Positions 46,444 through 54,534 of a stretch of 64,000 nucleotides of DNA are shown one piece after another. Position 1 is the stretch's first letter. Every line of letters starts with the position of its first letter. Source of the stretch: Nitrospinaceae bacterium (GTDB lineage: Bacteria; Nitrospinota; Nitrospinia; Nitrospinales; VA-1); the NCBI GenBank assembly GCA_029261655.1, contig JAJDAY010000009.1, positions 1 to 64,000 of the forward strand. The letters run 5' to 3'. Both the position numbers and the translations under genes were made by a program. The notes under the pieces were generated by a model, which was not told the origin of the DNA, made no database searches, and saw only the letters and a list, made by a program, of their open reading frames with translations.

Positions 46444-46875
46444 ATGCGATTGTGGTCGATACATCCGAAAAACCTCGATGCCAAAGGACTTGTTGCACTT
46501 TGGAGGGAGGGACTACTCGCTCAAAAAGTTTTGCAGGGAAAAACTCAAGGTTACCGAAATCATCCACAGCTCAACCGGTTTAAAAAGACGAGTGATCCAA
46601 TTACGGCCATTGGCAAGTATTTGTATCATGTTCATAAAGAATCATTAAGGCGCGGCTACAAATTTGATTTAAAGAAAATCAGTGACTACAGATCCAGAAA
46701 AAAGATAAATGTTAGCTCAGGACAATTAGAATTTGAGACCCGGCATTTACTTAAAAAATTGAAATCCCGTGATCCAACACTATATTTAAAGGTTCAAAAG
46801 CTAACGAAATTGGATGCTCACCCTATTTTTCGTGTCGTGCCTGGGGAAATCGCTGACTGGGAAATCACGATTTAG
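46444..46875 (+). CDS. Pyrimidine-dimer DNA glycosylase-like protein (T4 endonuclease V family)
   Basis: MRLWSIHPKNLDAKGLVALWREGLLAQKVLQG (residues 1-32, cited in parts) and GYRNHPQLNRF, then AIGKYLYHVHKESLRRGYKFD, match the pyrimidine dimer excision family (Pyr_excise). Relatives remove UV-induced pyrimidine dimers. The protein is 143 aa, normal. It has no clear ribosome-binding site. It lies between two copies of a short direct repeat and two copies of an inverted-repeat element, which suggests acquisition as a unit. Confidence 0.8.
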   Translation: MRLWSIHPKNLDAKGLVALWREGLLAQKVLQGKTQGYRNHPQLNRFKKTSDPITAIGKYLYHVHKESLRRGYKFDLKKISDYRSRKKINVSSGQLEFETRHLLKKLKSRDPTLYLKVQKLTKLDAHPIFRVVPGEIADWEITI

Positions 46876-46895
46876 GATGTCTCAGATTATTATTG

Positions 46896-46925
46896 AATGA
46901 CCGGAATCGACCCACAGCGGACGTT
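46896..46925. repeat. Inverted-repeat element copy B (degenerate)
   Basis: AATGACCGGAAT-CGACCC-ACAGCGGACGTT. The right half matches copies A and C well; the left arm has diverged so the hairpin is poor. Confidence 0.45.
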
Positions 46926-46951
46926 CAGGATAAGGATTAGGTAACGAGAAC

Positions 46952-46969
46952 TTACCAGAGAACAAGTAA
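46952..46969 (+). repeat. Direct repeat copy 2 (TTACCAGAGAA type)
   Basis: Matches the 18-base stretch at 46348-46365 at 16 of 18 positions. Confidence 0.4.
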
Positions 46970-46984
46970 TAGGGAGCTTTGAAA

Positions 46985-47227
46985 TTGAGCCAGTCAAAGT
47001 CAGAAGATAATTGGTTGAAAGATGCGTTGAATGATTCCACTTCTGAAGCATTTAAGCTGACCAGGGAAGAAGTCAGAAAAATAAAGATATTAAAACGAAA
47101 AGGTTTTAAGGATTTCGCGGAAGCCTATTATGAGTATCTCCAACTGGAAAAAAAAGAAGGTTCTCTGGATTACACTCTGGAAGAATTTTGTGAAAAAAAA
47201 GGGGTTCAATATCGGTCTCTGAAATGA
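46985..47227 (+). CDS. Small charged hypothetical protein, 80 aa
   Basis: Not recognised. Helical and highly charged (LTREEVRKIKILKRKGF, YYEYLQLEKKEGSLDYTLEEFCEKKGVQYRSLK). The last part, an EFCEKKGVQYRSL segment, looks like a small helix-turn-helix-like end, so DNA or protein binding is possible. TTG start at 46985 with GGAG 8 bases upstream; a TTG at 46979 is also open but too close to that site. Coding status rests on the open frame, composition and ribosome site. Confidence 0.5.
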   Translation: MSQSKSEDNWLKDALNDSTSEAFKLTREEVRKIKILKRKGFKDFAEAYYEYLQLEKKEGSLDYTLEEFCEKKGVQYRSLK

Positions 47228-47310
47228 TCGGGTATTTGCTGGCTCACAATGGCTGTTCTAAGTTGAAAGACAAAAAGAAGGCTAAAATAGAACCATATGG
47301 GTTAAGCGGA

Positions 47311-47340
47311 AACGCCTGCTTTCGACCCAAAGCGGGCATT
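47311..47340. repeat. Inverted-repeat element copy C
   Basis: AACGCCTGCTTT and AAAGCGGGCATT pair over 12 bases (one mismatch, one G-T) around the loop CGACCC. It ends 17 bases before the dioxygenase start. Confidence 0.55.
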
Positions 47341-47357
47341 TTCATGAAAAGTAAAAA

Positions 47358-48176
47358 ATGAAACAATCAAATAATATTCTTTCCCCCGTACTCTACCTAC
47401 CTCATGGTGGTGGCCCGCTCCCACTTTTAGGTGAAAAAAGTCAAGAGGATTTGGTGGTTTTTCTAAAAGAACTTCCCAAAACCATTACTCAACCTTCAGC
47501 AATTTTAATTATCAGTGCCCATTGGGAAGAACCGCAGGCGACCATAACCAGCGGCGATCAACAAAACATCATTTACGACTATTCAGGATTTCCTCCAGAA
47601 GCGTATGAAATACAATATCCGGCTTCTGGAAATTCTAAACTGGCTAAAGAGATTGGGAGTCTGGTTAAAAGAGATGGAATAAAAGTAAAGCTTGATGAGA
47701 AACGTGGATTCGACCATGGAATGTATGTGCCGTTAAAAATCATGTACCCTGAGGCGCAAATATCCTGCCTGCAGTTATCTTTACTTAAGAGCCATGACCC
47801 ATCCGAGCATATAGCTCTCGGTAAATCTTTAGCGAGTTTACGGAAAAAAAATGTTCTTATCATTGGTTCAGGATTTTCTTTTCATAATCTGAAATTATTT
47901 TTCCAGCCTGAGAAGGAAACCCACGATAAAAGTATCGCGTTCGACAAATGGCTAGTGGATACCTGTTCAAATTCTAATCTATTAGTTTCACAACGAGAAC
48001 AACAACTAACTGCATGGGAAAAAGCCCCCTATGCTCGATATTGTCATCCACGAGAGGAACATTTATTGCCATTACACGTATGTTTTGGTGCTGCAAGTTT
48101 GGAGACACCTATAGCAAAAGTGATTTACAATGAAGACTTTATGGGCGCGAGAACTACCGGGCTGCGATGGGGATAA
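47358..48176 (+). CDS. DODA-type extradiol aromatic ring-opening dioxygenase (LigB/YgiD-like)
   Basis: Class III extradiol dioxygenase family. Candidate metal ligands are the His in YLPHGGGPLPLLG, the His in IISAHWEEP and a later His in FSFHNL; the catalytic His lies in GFDHGMYVPL. The 272-aa length fits single-domain YgiD-like enzymes, which open catechol rings such as DOPA. The natural substrate here is unknown. It is the last gene of the patch inside the Bat locus; inverted-repeat copy C sits directly upstream. Confidence 0.87.
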   Translation: MKQSNNILSPVLYLPHGGGPLPLLGEKSQEDLVVFLKELPKTITQPSAILIISAHWEEPQATITSGDQQNIIYDYSGFPPEAYEIQYPASGNSKLAKEIGSLVKRDGIKVKLDEKRGFDHGMYVPLKIMYPEAQISCLQLSLLKSHDPSEHIALGKSLASLRKKNVLIIGSGFSFHNLKLFFQPEKETHDKSIAFDKWLVDTCSNSNLLVSQREQQLTAWEKAPYARYCHPREEHLLPLHVCFGAASLETPIAKVIYNEDFMGARTTGLRWG

Positions 48177-48350
48177 TAGGAATGTTTCCCGTCAACGAAA
48201 AATAGAGCAGTTGAGGTAAAAAGCTAAAAGATACTTTCAGTTAATATTTTATTAAACGAACGCCCTTTTCTGCCCGATAGTAGTCTTTCAAAAATCGAGA
48301 GCATCTATCACTTTCTTTCAGATCACGTTTAAACTAATTAGGTCATCACT

Positions 48351-49295
48351 TTGAATTTCGTCACAAATTTTTTGGATTGGTTCCGCCCCCCTGCACCGGA
48401 AATCGTTGAAAACAACATTTCCCCCGAGTTATTGAAAAAAGTTCGCGCCATTCAGATTAAAACCAATCACCTGGCCAACGACATCATGACCGGTGAATAT
48501 GTTTCGGCATTCAAGGGAAGTGGCATGGAATTCAGCGAAGTCCGGGAATATCAACCGGGCGACGACATTCGCTTAATCGATTGGAACGTGACGGCCAGAA
48601 CGGGCCAACCCTACATCAAGGAGTTCAAGGAAGAGAGGGAGCTGACCTCCATGTTGTTGGTCGATGTCAGTTCTTCGGGAGAATTTGGTTCGATTGGGAG
48701 ACTTAAAAACGAAATCTCCGCTGAAATCGCTTCTATACTGGCTTTCGCGGCTATCAAAAATAATGATAAAATCGGCTTGATCGTATTTTCGGATATCATA
48801 GAACATTATATTCCGCCTAAAAAGGGCAAAGCGCATGTGTGGAATATCATTCGCACCATTTTAGACTTTAATCCGGAAGGGAAAGGCACCGACCTGAATC
48901 TACCTCTGGAATATTTAATCAATATCCAGAAACGCAAAAGCGTCGCCTTTTTGATATCCGATTTTCTGGCGCAGGGCTATGAAAACACCCTGAAACTCGC
49001 CCGGCAAAAACACGACCTCATCGCTCTCAGGATCGTCGATCCGCGTGAACGGGATCTCCCGAATGTGGGGCTGGCCCATTTGCAGGACGCCGAAACAGGA
49101 GAAGCTATCCTGATCGACACTGGCAACCGGGAAATGGTCCAACAATTCGTTGAGCTTGGTCAAAAGGAATTTGAAAAAATGAAGACTTTTTTTAATTCGA
49201 TTGGCATCGACATCATTGACATACGCACGGATCGTCCTCTTGTCGAACCCATCATAAAATATTTTAAGGTGAGAGAAAAAAGGCGCGGAATATGA
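48351..49295 (+). CDS. DUF58 (VWA-like) protein of the Bat locus
   Basis: DUF58 family: GSGMEFSEVREYQPGDDIRLIDWNVTARTGQPYIKEF (residues about 57-93, cited in part) is the signature, followed by a von Willebrand-like fold (LLVDVSSSGEFGS). Works with MoxR and VWA proteins. 314 aa, TTG start. Next gene overlaps by ATGA. No transmembrane helices, as expected for the cytoplasmic member of this set. Confidence 0.92.
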   Translation: MNFVTNFLDWFRPPAPEIVENNISPELLKKVRAIQIKTNHLANDIMTGEYVSAFKGSGMEFSEVREYQPGDDIRLIDWNVTARTGQPYIKEFKEERELTSMLLVDVSSSGEFGSIGRLKNEISAEIASILAFAAIKNNDKIGLIVFSDIIEHYIPPKKGKAHVWNIIRTILDFNPEGKGTDLNLPLEYLINIQKRKSVAFLISDFLAQGYENTLKLARQKHDLIALRIVDPRERDLPNVGLAHLQDAETGEAILIDTGNREMVQQFVELGQKEFEKMKTFFNSIGIDIIDIRTDRPLVEPIIKYFKVREKRRGI

Positions 49296-49720
49296 ATCCA
49301 CTTCCAAGTAGCGGTGTCAGCCCCGCGATTAAAATTGGGGTGATCGCCCTGACCGTCATCACGGCGGTGGCTTTCAGCGTATTTTTTTACAAATTAGTCA
49401 GCAAGGTGACTTCCTCCCCCAAAGAAAAACCCTGGGCATTGGAATTACGAGGGGTCGGTGACAAACTAAAAGAGGCCGGACTCCATCGACAAGCGATTGC
49501 TAAATACACACAATTTCTCGCACATGAAGGGATTGATCTGAAAACCAGAGCCTCGGTCTCGCAAACCGTGGGAGAACTTAATAAAACACTTGGTGATTGC
49601 GGCGAGGCTTTGGTCTGGTTTTATCAGGCCGAGGCGGCTGGTCCCGACCCTGCCGACAAGGAGTCTTTGAAATCTCAAGTCGCAACCTGCCTGAAAGAGG
49701 TCAAATCAGGACGACCTTGA
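49292..49720 (+). CDS. Membrane-anchored helical (TPR-like) protein, 142 aa
   Basis: One transmembrane helix (about residues 13-34, IKIGVIALTVITAVAFSVFFY) and a helical domain with a TPR-like pattern (LKEAGLHRQAIAKYTQFL, TLGDCGEALVWFYQAEAAG). Starts by ATGA overlap with the DUF58 gene and is followed 2 bases later by the BatD-like gene. Such small membrane proteins are found between DUF58 and BatD-like genes; the function is not known. Confidence 0.75.
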   Translation: MNPLPSSGVSPAIKIGVIALTVITAVAFSVFFYKLVSKVTSSPKEKPWALELRGVGDKLKEAGLHRQAIAKYTQFLAHEGIDLKTRASVSQTVGELNKTLGDCGEALVWFYQAEAAGPDPADKESLKSQVATCLKEVKSGRP

Positions 49721-49722
49721 AA

Positions 49723-50742
49723 ATGAAATCAGCCCCCGCGAGACAAAACAATATTTTCAGTCGGTTGATAGCCGGTCTCCTTTTAATAGCGGTGGCCGTA
49801 AATCCCCTGCCGGGATTTGCCCAGGAACCTCAACCGGAGACGCCGTCACCGATATCCGTGGAAGTAGAGGTCACGCCCATGCAGGCCACAGTGGGAGACC
49901 TGATCACCTATTCCATCCGGGTGCGCCATGATTCCAGTATCGAACCCTCTCAGCCACAATTTGTGCCGCCGGAAGGTTTGGAGGCGGTCGAACAGGGAAC
50001 GAGAGACCATCCGCGTCAAAAATCACAAGCTCAGAGGGAATTCTGGTTTCAATTACGGGCAGATCGGGTAGGAAGTTATGAGTTTCCCGCGCTCTCCATT
50101 CCATTTGTCGTTTCCAAAACTGACAATGGAAGTAAAATTATTCCAGGGCAACTTTCTTCCCCAAAATCTCAATTGGAAATAAAGTCCGTTCTTCATCATC
50201 AGGGCGAACCTACCGACATCCGCGACATCAAGCCCTTGGAAAATATTCCGAGAGACTGGCTTCCCGTCATTCTTGTGGTTTTGGGGATCACTCTACTAGC
50301 CGCTCTGGGAATTCTACTTTTTCTTAAGCGACGAAAGAAAAGATCAATCGAGCCAAAACTCAAACAGGAAACTCTGTCCCCGCAAGAAACCGCTTTGCGG
50401 AATTTAGACATTTTGCAAAACAAAAAATTGCTGGATAAAGGCCGTGTCCGTGAACATTATTTTGAATTGTCGGAGATTTTTCGTCGTTACCTCGGTGACA
50501 TATTCAATTTCCCGGCGTTGGATTGGACCACGGAAGAGATAAAACACTTCCTCACAAGCTCACCCTCGCACTATCCTGAAGTCCGTGAAAAGATTGGCTT
50601 CATTCTCGAAGAAACCGATCTGGTCAAATTTGCCAAAGCCCAGGTCACAGGGGAGAAAAATATGACCCAGGATGTCATTAATTTTATCCAGGAAACTTCT
50701 GTGGCCCAAAATTCGGCTGATAACCCCACTATTCCCTCATGA
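49723..50742 (+). CDS. Short BatD-like protein
   Basis: Signal peptide (IAGLLLIAVAVNPLPGFA), an immunoglobulin-like BatD N-terminal domain (VEVTPMQATVGDLITYSIRV), one transmembrane helix (VILVVLGITLLAALGILLFL) and a C-terminal cytoplasmic helical domain (YFELSEIFRRYLGDIFNFPALDWTTEEI) that is typical of this family. At 339 aa it is much shorter than full BatD (about 600 aa), which is also present at 54535. The ATG at 49723 fits the signal peptide; earlier in-frame starts would lie inside the previous gene. Overlaps the next VWA gene by ATGA. Confidence 0.82.
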   Translation: MKSAPARQNNIFSRLIAGLLLIAVAVNPLPGFAQEPQPETPSPISVEVEVTPMQATVGDLITYSIRVRHDSSIEPSQPQFVPPEGLEAVEQGTRDHPRQKSQAQREFWFQLRADRVGSYEFPALSIPFVVSKTDNGSKIIPGQLSSPKSQLEIKSVLHHQGEPTDIRDIKPLENIPRDWLPVILVVLGITLLAALGILLFLKRRKKRSIEPKLKQETLSPQETALRNLDILQNKKLLDKGRVREHYFELSEIFRRYLGDIFNFPALDWTTEEIKHFLTSSPSHYPEVREKIGFILEETDLVKFAKAQVTGEKNMTQDVINFIQETSVAQNSADNPTIPS

Positions 50743-51737
50743 CATTTTTCCACTTCGAAGACCCCTGGTTATTACTGCTGTTGTTTCTACTGCCGGTCAC
50801 CGTTTTTATGGTCCGTGATAACCGAACCGCAGTAATTTCGTATTCCGCCATTGGGCGACTGAAAGCTGTGAATCCTGGTCGAATGAATCTGGTTTCCCGA
50901 ATTCCAGCCACTCTAAAGTTACTGGGTTTTATCCTTCTGATCCTCGCTCTTGCGCGCCCTCAAATGGGTCACAAGCGATCCCGGATTTTATCCGCCGGAG
51001 TGGATATCGTGCTTGCTATCGACACGTCCGGTAGCATGAACGCTCTGGATTTTAAAAAAGAGGACATGCCCGTCGACCGTCTGGAAGCGGTCAAGGATGT
51101 GGTCGCGGATTTTATCGCTCATCGGGAAAATGACCGCATGGGCATGGTGGTTTTTGGACAGGAAGCGTTCACCCAATGCCCGTTGACCCTCGATCACGGC
51201 ATTCTTCTGTCCTTTTTGGGTAATCTTAAAATAGGGATAGCAGGCGACTCCACCGCCATTGGATCTGCCATCGGAATTGCCGTCAAGAGGCTCAAGGATT
51301 TAAATTCGAAATCCAAGGTCATCATTCTTCTAACCGATGGGCGCAACAACTCAGGAAGTCTTTCCCCGATGCAGGCGGCCCGGATCGGCAAAACCTTCGG
51401 AATAAAAATTTATACCATAGGGGTTGGCACTCGGGGAAAAGCCCCTTTCCTGGTAGATTCTATATTCGGCAAACAATACATTTATCAAAATGTGGAGATA
51501 GATGAAAAAACTTTGCAGGAAATTGCCGAAACAACCGGAGCGAAATATTTTCGTGCCACCGACCGGGATTCGCTTAAAAATATTTATGAGCAGATCGACA
51601 GCCTGGAAAAATCCGAAGTCAAAATTCTCGACCGCTCGGAATACCGGGAACTCTTTCTCTATTTTTTAATACCGGGCTTGGTATTTATTTTTGCGGAAAT
51701 TTTGTTATCTCACACACGATTGAGAAGGATTCCCTGA
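50739..51737 (+). CDS. BatA-type VWA protein 1
   Basis: Two N-terminal membrane helices (about 8-24 and 56-74), then a VWA domain with a complete MIDAS: VLAIDTSGSMNALD (DxSxS), GDSTAIGSAIG (Thr) and LLTDGRNNSG (Asp). A C-terminal membrane helix (FLIPGLVFIFAEILL) completes the BatA plan. Metal-dependent protein binding at the outer face of the inner membrane. 332 aa. Next VWA gene starts 1 base after its stop. Confidence 0.93.
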   Translation: MTFFHFEDPWLLLLLFLLPVTVFMVRDNRTAVISYSAIGRLKAVNPGRMNLVSRIPATLKLLGFILLILALARPQMGHKRSRILSAGVDIVLAIDTSGSMNALDFKKEDMPVDRLEAVKDVVADFIAHRENDRMGMVVFGQEAFTQCPLTLDHGILLSFLGNLKIGIAGDSTAIGSAIGIAVKRLKDLNSKSKVIILLTDGRNNSGSLSPMQAARIGKTFGIKIYTIGVGTRGKAPFLVDSIFGKQYIYQNVEIDEKTLQEIAETTGAKYFRATDRDSLKNIYEQIDSLEKSEVKILDRSEYRELFLYFLIPGLVFIFAEILLSHTRLRRIP

Positions 51738-51738
51738 T

Positions 51739-52749
51739 ATGAAATTTGGAAATCCTGAATTTTTCCATCTGCTTTGGTCAATTCCAGTATTAATATTATT
51801 TTTCAGGTGGGGTTTGTGGAAAAAACGCCAACTCACCGAAATTTTCTATAAGCCAACCTCTTCCGTTGAAACTTTACTTGCGAAATATCACCGCCGACAA
51901 AACACCAAAGCGTTTTTCAGCATTCTGGCAGTTTTTTTTATGATATTGGCTCTGACACAGCCGAGATGGGGCTATGAATGGAAAGAACTGACTCAGGAGG
52001 GAGTCGATATTATTGTGGCGCTGGATGTTTCGACCAGCATGTTGGCGGAAGACATCAAGCCAAACCGTCTCAGCCGTGCAAAACGAAAAATTTCCGATCT
52101 GCTGGACATGCTGGAGGGGGACCGGATCGGCCTGGTCGCATTCGCGGGAACGGCATTCATACAATGCCCTCTGACCCTGGACTACACCGCCCTGAAACTT
52201 TTTCTGGACGCGACCGACACCGATCTAATTTCGGCAAAGGGAACGGCGCTTGCCGAGGCCATGCGCAAAAGTATTTCAGCCTTCAGAACGGGTGACGATC
52301 GTTCCAGAACGATCATTCTAATCACCGATGGAGAGAATCACGAAGGCACCCCATTGAAAGTCGCAGATTCTGCCGCCAGGCAGGGTATCAAAATTTTCAC
52401 GATCGGGATCGGGGGAGACAGCGGCGCTCCCATACCCGACACTGCCGGGGATTTCAAAAAAGATGCGGAAGGTGAAATTGTGTTGACCCGGTTGGGTGAA
52501 ACCATGCTCCAGAAAATCGCGCTGGAAACCGGAGGAACGTATGTTCGGTCCGTTACGGGGGATCTAGATCTCAATAAAATTTACCTGAAAAATATAAAAC
52601 CAAAAATTGAAAAAAAGGAGATAAAAACCCAGAGGCGAAAACTATGGACCGAACGTTTCCAATGGGCGATTTTTCTGGCACTTGTCTGCCTGTGGATTGA
52701 ATTTTTGATCCAGGAAAAACAGATTCGCAATCCTGCGGAGGGACGATAA
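51739..52749 (+). CDS. BatA/BatB-type VWA protein 2
   Basis: Paralogue of the upstream gene with the same helix-helix-VWA-helix plan. MIDAS: IVALDVSTSMLAED (DxSxS), ISAKGTALAEAM (Thr) and LITDGENHEG (Asp). The C-terminal helix is FLALVCLWIEFLI. The Bat locus usually has two such proteins, which probably interact. 336 aa. Confidence 0.93.
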   Translation: MKFGNPEFFHLLWSIPVLILFFRWGLWKKRQLTEIFYKPTSSVETLLAKYHRRQNTKAFFSILAVFFMILALTQPRWGYEWKELTQEGVDIIVALDVSTSMLAEDIKPNRLSRAKRKISDLLDMLEGDRIGLVAFAGTAFIQCPLTLDYTALKLFLDATDTDLISAKGTALAEAMRKSISAFRTGDDRSRTIILITDGENHEGTPLKVADSAARQGIKIFTIGIGGDSGAPIPDTAGDFKKDAEGEIVLTRLGETMLQKIALETGGTYVRSVTGDLDLNKIYLKNIKPKIEKKEIKTQRRKLWTERFQWAIFLALVCLWIEFLIQEKQIRNPAEGR

Positions 52750-52820
52750 AACTCCACCCGGCCCGTCAAAATTTGTTAAAATAGAGGCCATAGACAGTTC
52801 GATTTCCAATTCGTCACGCC

Positions 52821-52849
52821 TTGACAATCCTGGAATCCGGTCCTATTTA
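52821..52849 (+). promoter_or_regulatory. Candidate promoter for the BI-1 family gene
   Basis: Perfect TTGACA (52821-52826), 17 bases, then TATTTA (52844-52849, 3 of 6 consensus). About 67 bases before the next ATG. Suggests that BI-1 is transcribed separately from the VWA genes. Confidence 0.4.
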
Positions 52850-52916
52850 TTGAGTGTGGATAAAACATCGCATTCTGGCAGTTTAGATCTAACTTACTGA
52901 AAGGATTATTCTTATT

Positions 52917-53618
52917 ATGACAGATATCTCGCGAACAATGAGTACGGATGCGGTAGCGGCCGAACAGCAACGGTTCATGGTTCGGGTTTACAACTGGATG
53001 ACGGCGGGTTTGGCCGTTACCGGAGTTCTCGCATTTTACGTCTCCAATAATGAGACGATGTTGAATATCATTCACGGTAATCCAATTGTGCCCATCGTTT
53101 TGATCGTCGCGCAACTGGGACTGGTGATTTACCTGTCCGGCTGGATCAAGAATATGTCCGCCAGTCAGGCCACCGGTATTTTTATGTTATACGCCGGGCT
53201 CACCGGATTGACATTTTCCTTTATTTTTCTGGCGTACACGACGTCCTCGATCACCTCGGCTTTTCTGGTGACTGCCGGCACCTTCGCCGCCATGAGTGTT
53301 TATGGCTACACCACCAAAAAAGATCTGACCTCCATGGGCAGTTTCCTTTTCATGGGATTGATCGGCATCATCATCGCTTCATTGGTCAATCTATTTTTAC
53401 AAAATGAAACCATGCATTGGGTCATCACCTATGCGGGTGTGCTCATTTTTGTCGGACTCACGGCCTATGATACCCAGAAGATCAAGAACATGAATATTCT
53501 GGGCAACGAAGGCACCGATGAAGACACCAAAGAAGCGGTCATCGGCGCGTTGACCCTGTACCTGGATTTCATCAATCTCTTCCTGATGCTCCTCAGAATA
53601 ATGGGAGACCGACGGTAG
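52917..53618 (+). CDS. Bax inhibitor-1 (YccA/YbhL) family membrane protein
   Basis: Seven hydrophobic segments with the family signatures RVYNWMTAGLAVTGVLAFYV, FAAMSVYGYTTKKDLTSMGSF, YAGVLIFVGLTAYDTQKIK (aspartate of the UPF0005 motif) and DFINLFLMLLRI at the end. Possible proton/calcium-linked channel or a regulator of FtsH-type proteolysis, by family. 233 aa. It sits between the VWA pair and the TPR/BatD genes with its own likely promoter and a strong 3' hairpin. Confidence 0.93.
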   Translation: MTDISRTMSTDAVAAEQQRFMVRVYNWMTAGLAVTGVLAFYVSNNETMLNIIHGNPIVPIVLIVAQLGLVIYLSGWIKNMSASQATGIFMLYAGLTGLTFSFIFLAYTTSSITSAFLVTAGTFAAMSVYGYTTKKDLTSMGSFLFMGLIGIIIASLVNLFLQNETMHWVITYAGVLIFVGLTAYDTQKIKNMNILGNEGTDEDTKEAVIGALTLYLDFINLFLMLLRIMGDRR

Positions 53619-53643
53619 GGCTATTAAAAACATAAAATTCACT

Positions 53644-53675
53644 CAACCCCCCTGTAACATCTTGCAGGGGGGTTG
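53644..53675 (+). terminator. GC-rich 3' hairpin after BI-1 gene
   Basis: CAACCCCCCTG and CAGGGGGGTTG are perfect 11-base arms around a 10-base loop. No T tract follows (GCCCCGTAAAATAA), so it could be a non-canonical terminator or an RNA-stabilising stem. Confidence 0.5.
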
Positions 53676-53711
53676 CCCCGTAAAATAACCTAATGGCTTC
53701 CGCCTTTTCTC

Positions 53712-54521
53712 ATGCCCAGGTTTCAAACTCTTCTCAAATTTTTTAATAGTTTTTCTCCTAAAGTATTTCAGCTTTTCATTCTTACCTTAACTTTCTGGTC
53801 TGGTTCATTGGTTTCTGGCCATGCTGAAACAGCCGCCTTCAATATTCATGAAGGGATTGCTGATTATAAAAACCAAAATTTTGAACAGGCGGAGAACCAT
53901 TTTTCTAAGGCTCAAAAAGAAAATCCTGACAATTCAAAATTGAATTACAACCTCGCCAACAGTCACTATAAAAACGGCAGGTACCAGGAGGCGCTCAAGT
54001 CTTACTCTAATGCGACTGAAAAAAATACAACACCTGATATAGAAAAAAATTCTTTATATAATTCCGGCAACGCCCTTTATCGTATGGGCAAACTCGAAGA
54101 ATCCATAACGGCCTATAAAAAAGCTTTGGCATTGGACCCCAAGGATATGGACGCCAAGTTTAATCTTGAGTTTGTCCGGGAAAAATTAAAGGAAAAACAA
54201 CAGAAACAAAACAAACCGCAGGAAAAAGATTCCATGGACAACGACCAACTAGATCAGAACCCGTCGCCGGACAATGACTCTGACACCCTTGATAACGATA
54301 ACAATTCCACACGGCAGGAAAACCAGAAACCCTCTTCTCCTGAAGAATTTGAATCCGGAGAAGACAAGCCATCTGAACTGGCACAGATTCAGGAAAACTC
54401 CATATCAAAGCAACAGGCCGAACAATGGTTGAGCGGCCTCCAGGAAGACCTTAAAAAATTCAGCCAGAAACAAGCCCATGCGGAAAAAGGGACTTCTTCA
54501 CCTTCCAGCCGGGATTGGTGA
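53712..54521 (+). CDS. TPR protein of the Bat locus (BatC-like)
   Basis: Signal peptide or N-terminal anchor (FQLFILTLTFWSGSLVSGHA), then about three TPR units (FEQAENHFSKAQKENPDNSKLNYNL, YQEALKSYSNATEKN, LEESITAYKKALALDPKDMDAKFNL). The last about 100 residues are an acidic, Gln/Asn-rich low-complexity tail (DNDSDTLDNDNNSTRQENQ). This matches BatC. Probably periplasmic. 269 aa. Confidence 0.86.
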   Translation: MPRFQTLLKFFNSFSPKVFQLFILTLTFWSGSLVSGHAETAAFNIHEGIADYKNQNFEQAENHFSKAQKENPDNSKLNYNLANSHYKNGRYQEALKSYSNATEKNTTPDIEKNSLYNSGNALYRMGKLEESITAYKKALALDPKDMDAKFNLEFVREKLKEKQQKQNKPQEKDSMDNDQLDQNPSPDNDSDTLDNDNNSTRQENQKPSSPEEFESGEDKPSELAQIQENSISKQQAEQWLSGLQEDLKKFSQKQAHAEKGTSSPSSRDW

Positions 54522-54534
54522 CCTGGACCTTCCA

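Noticed and set aside
46348-47340. Integron attC sites and gene cassettes
   Set aside because: The repeats lack the GTTRRRY/RYYYAAC core ends, the genes are co-directional but spaced irregularly, and no integrase gene is in the window. Only the similarity in layout is reported.
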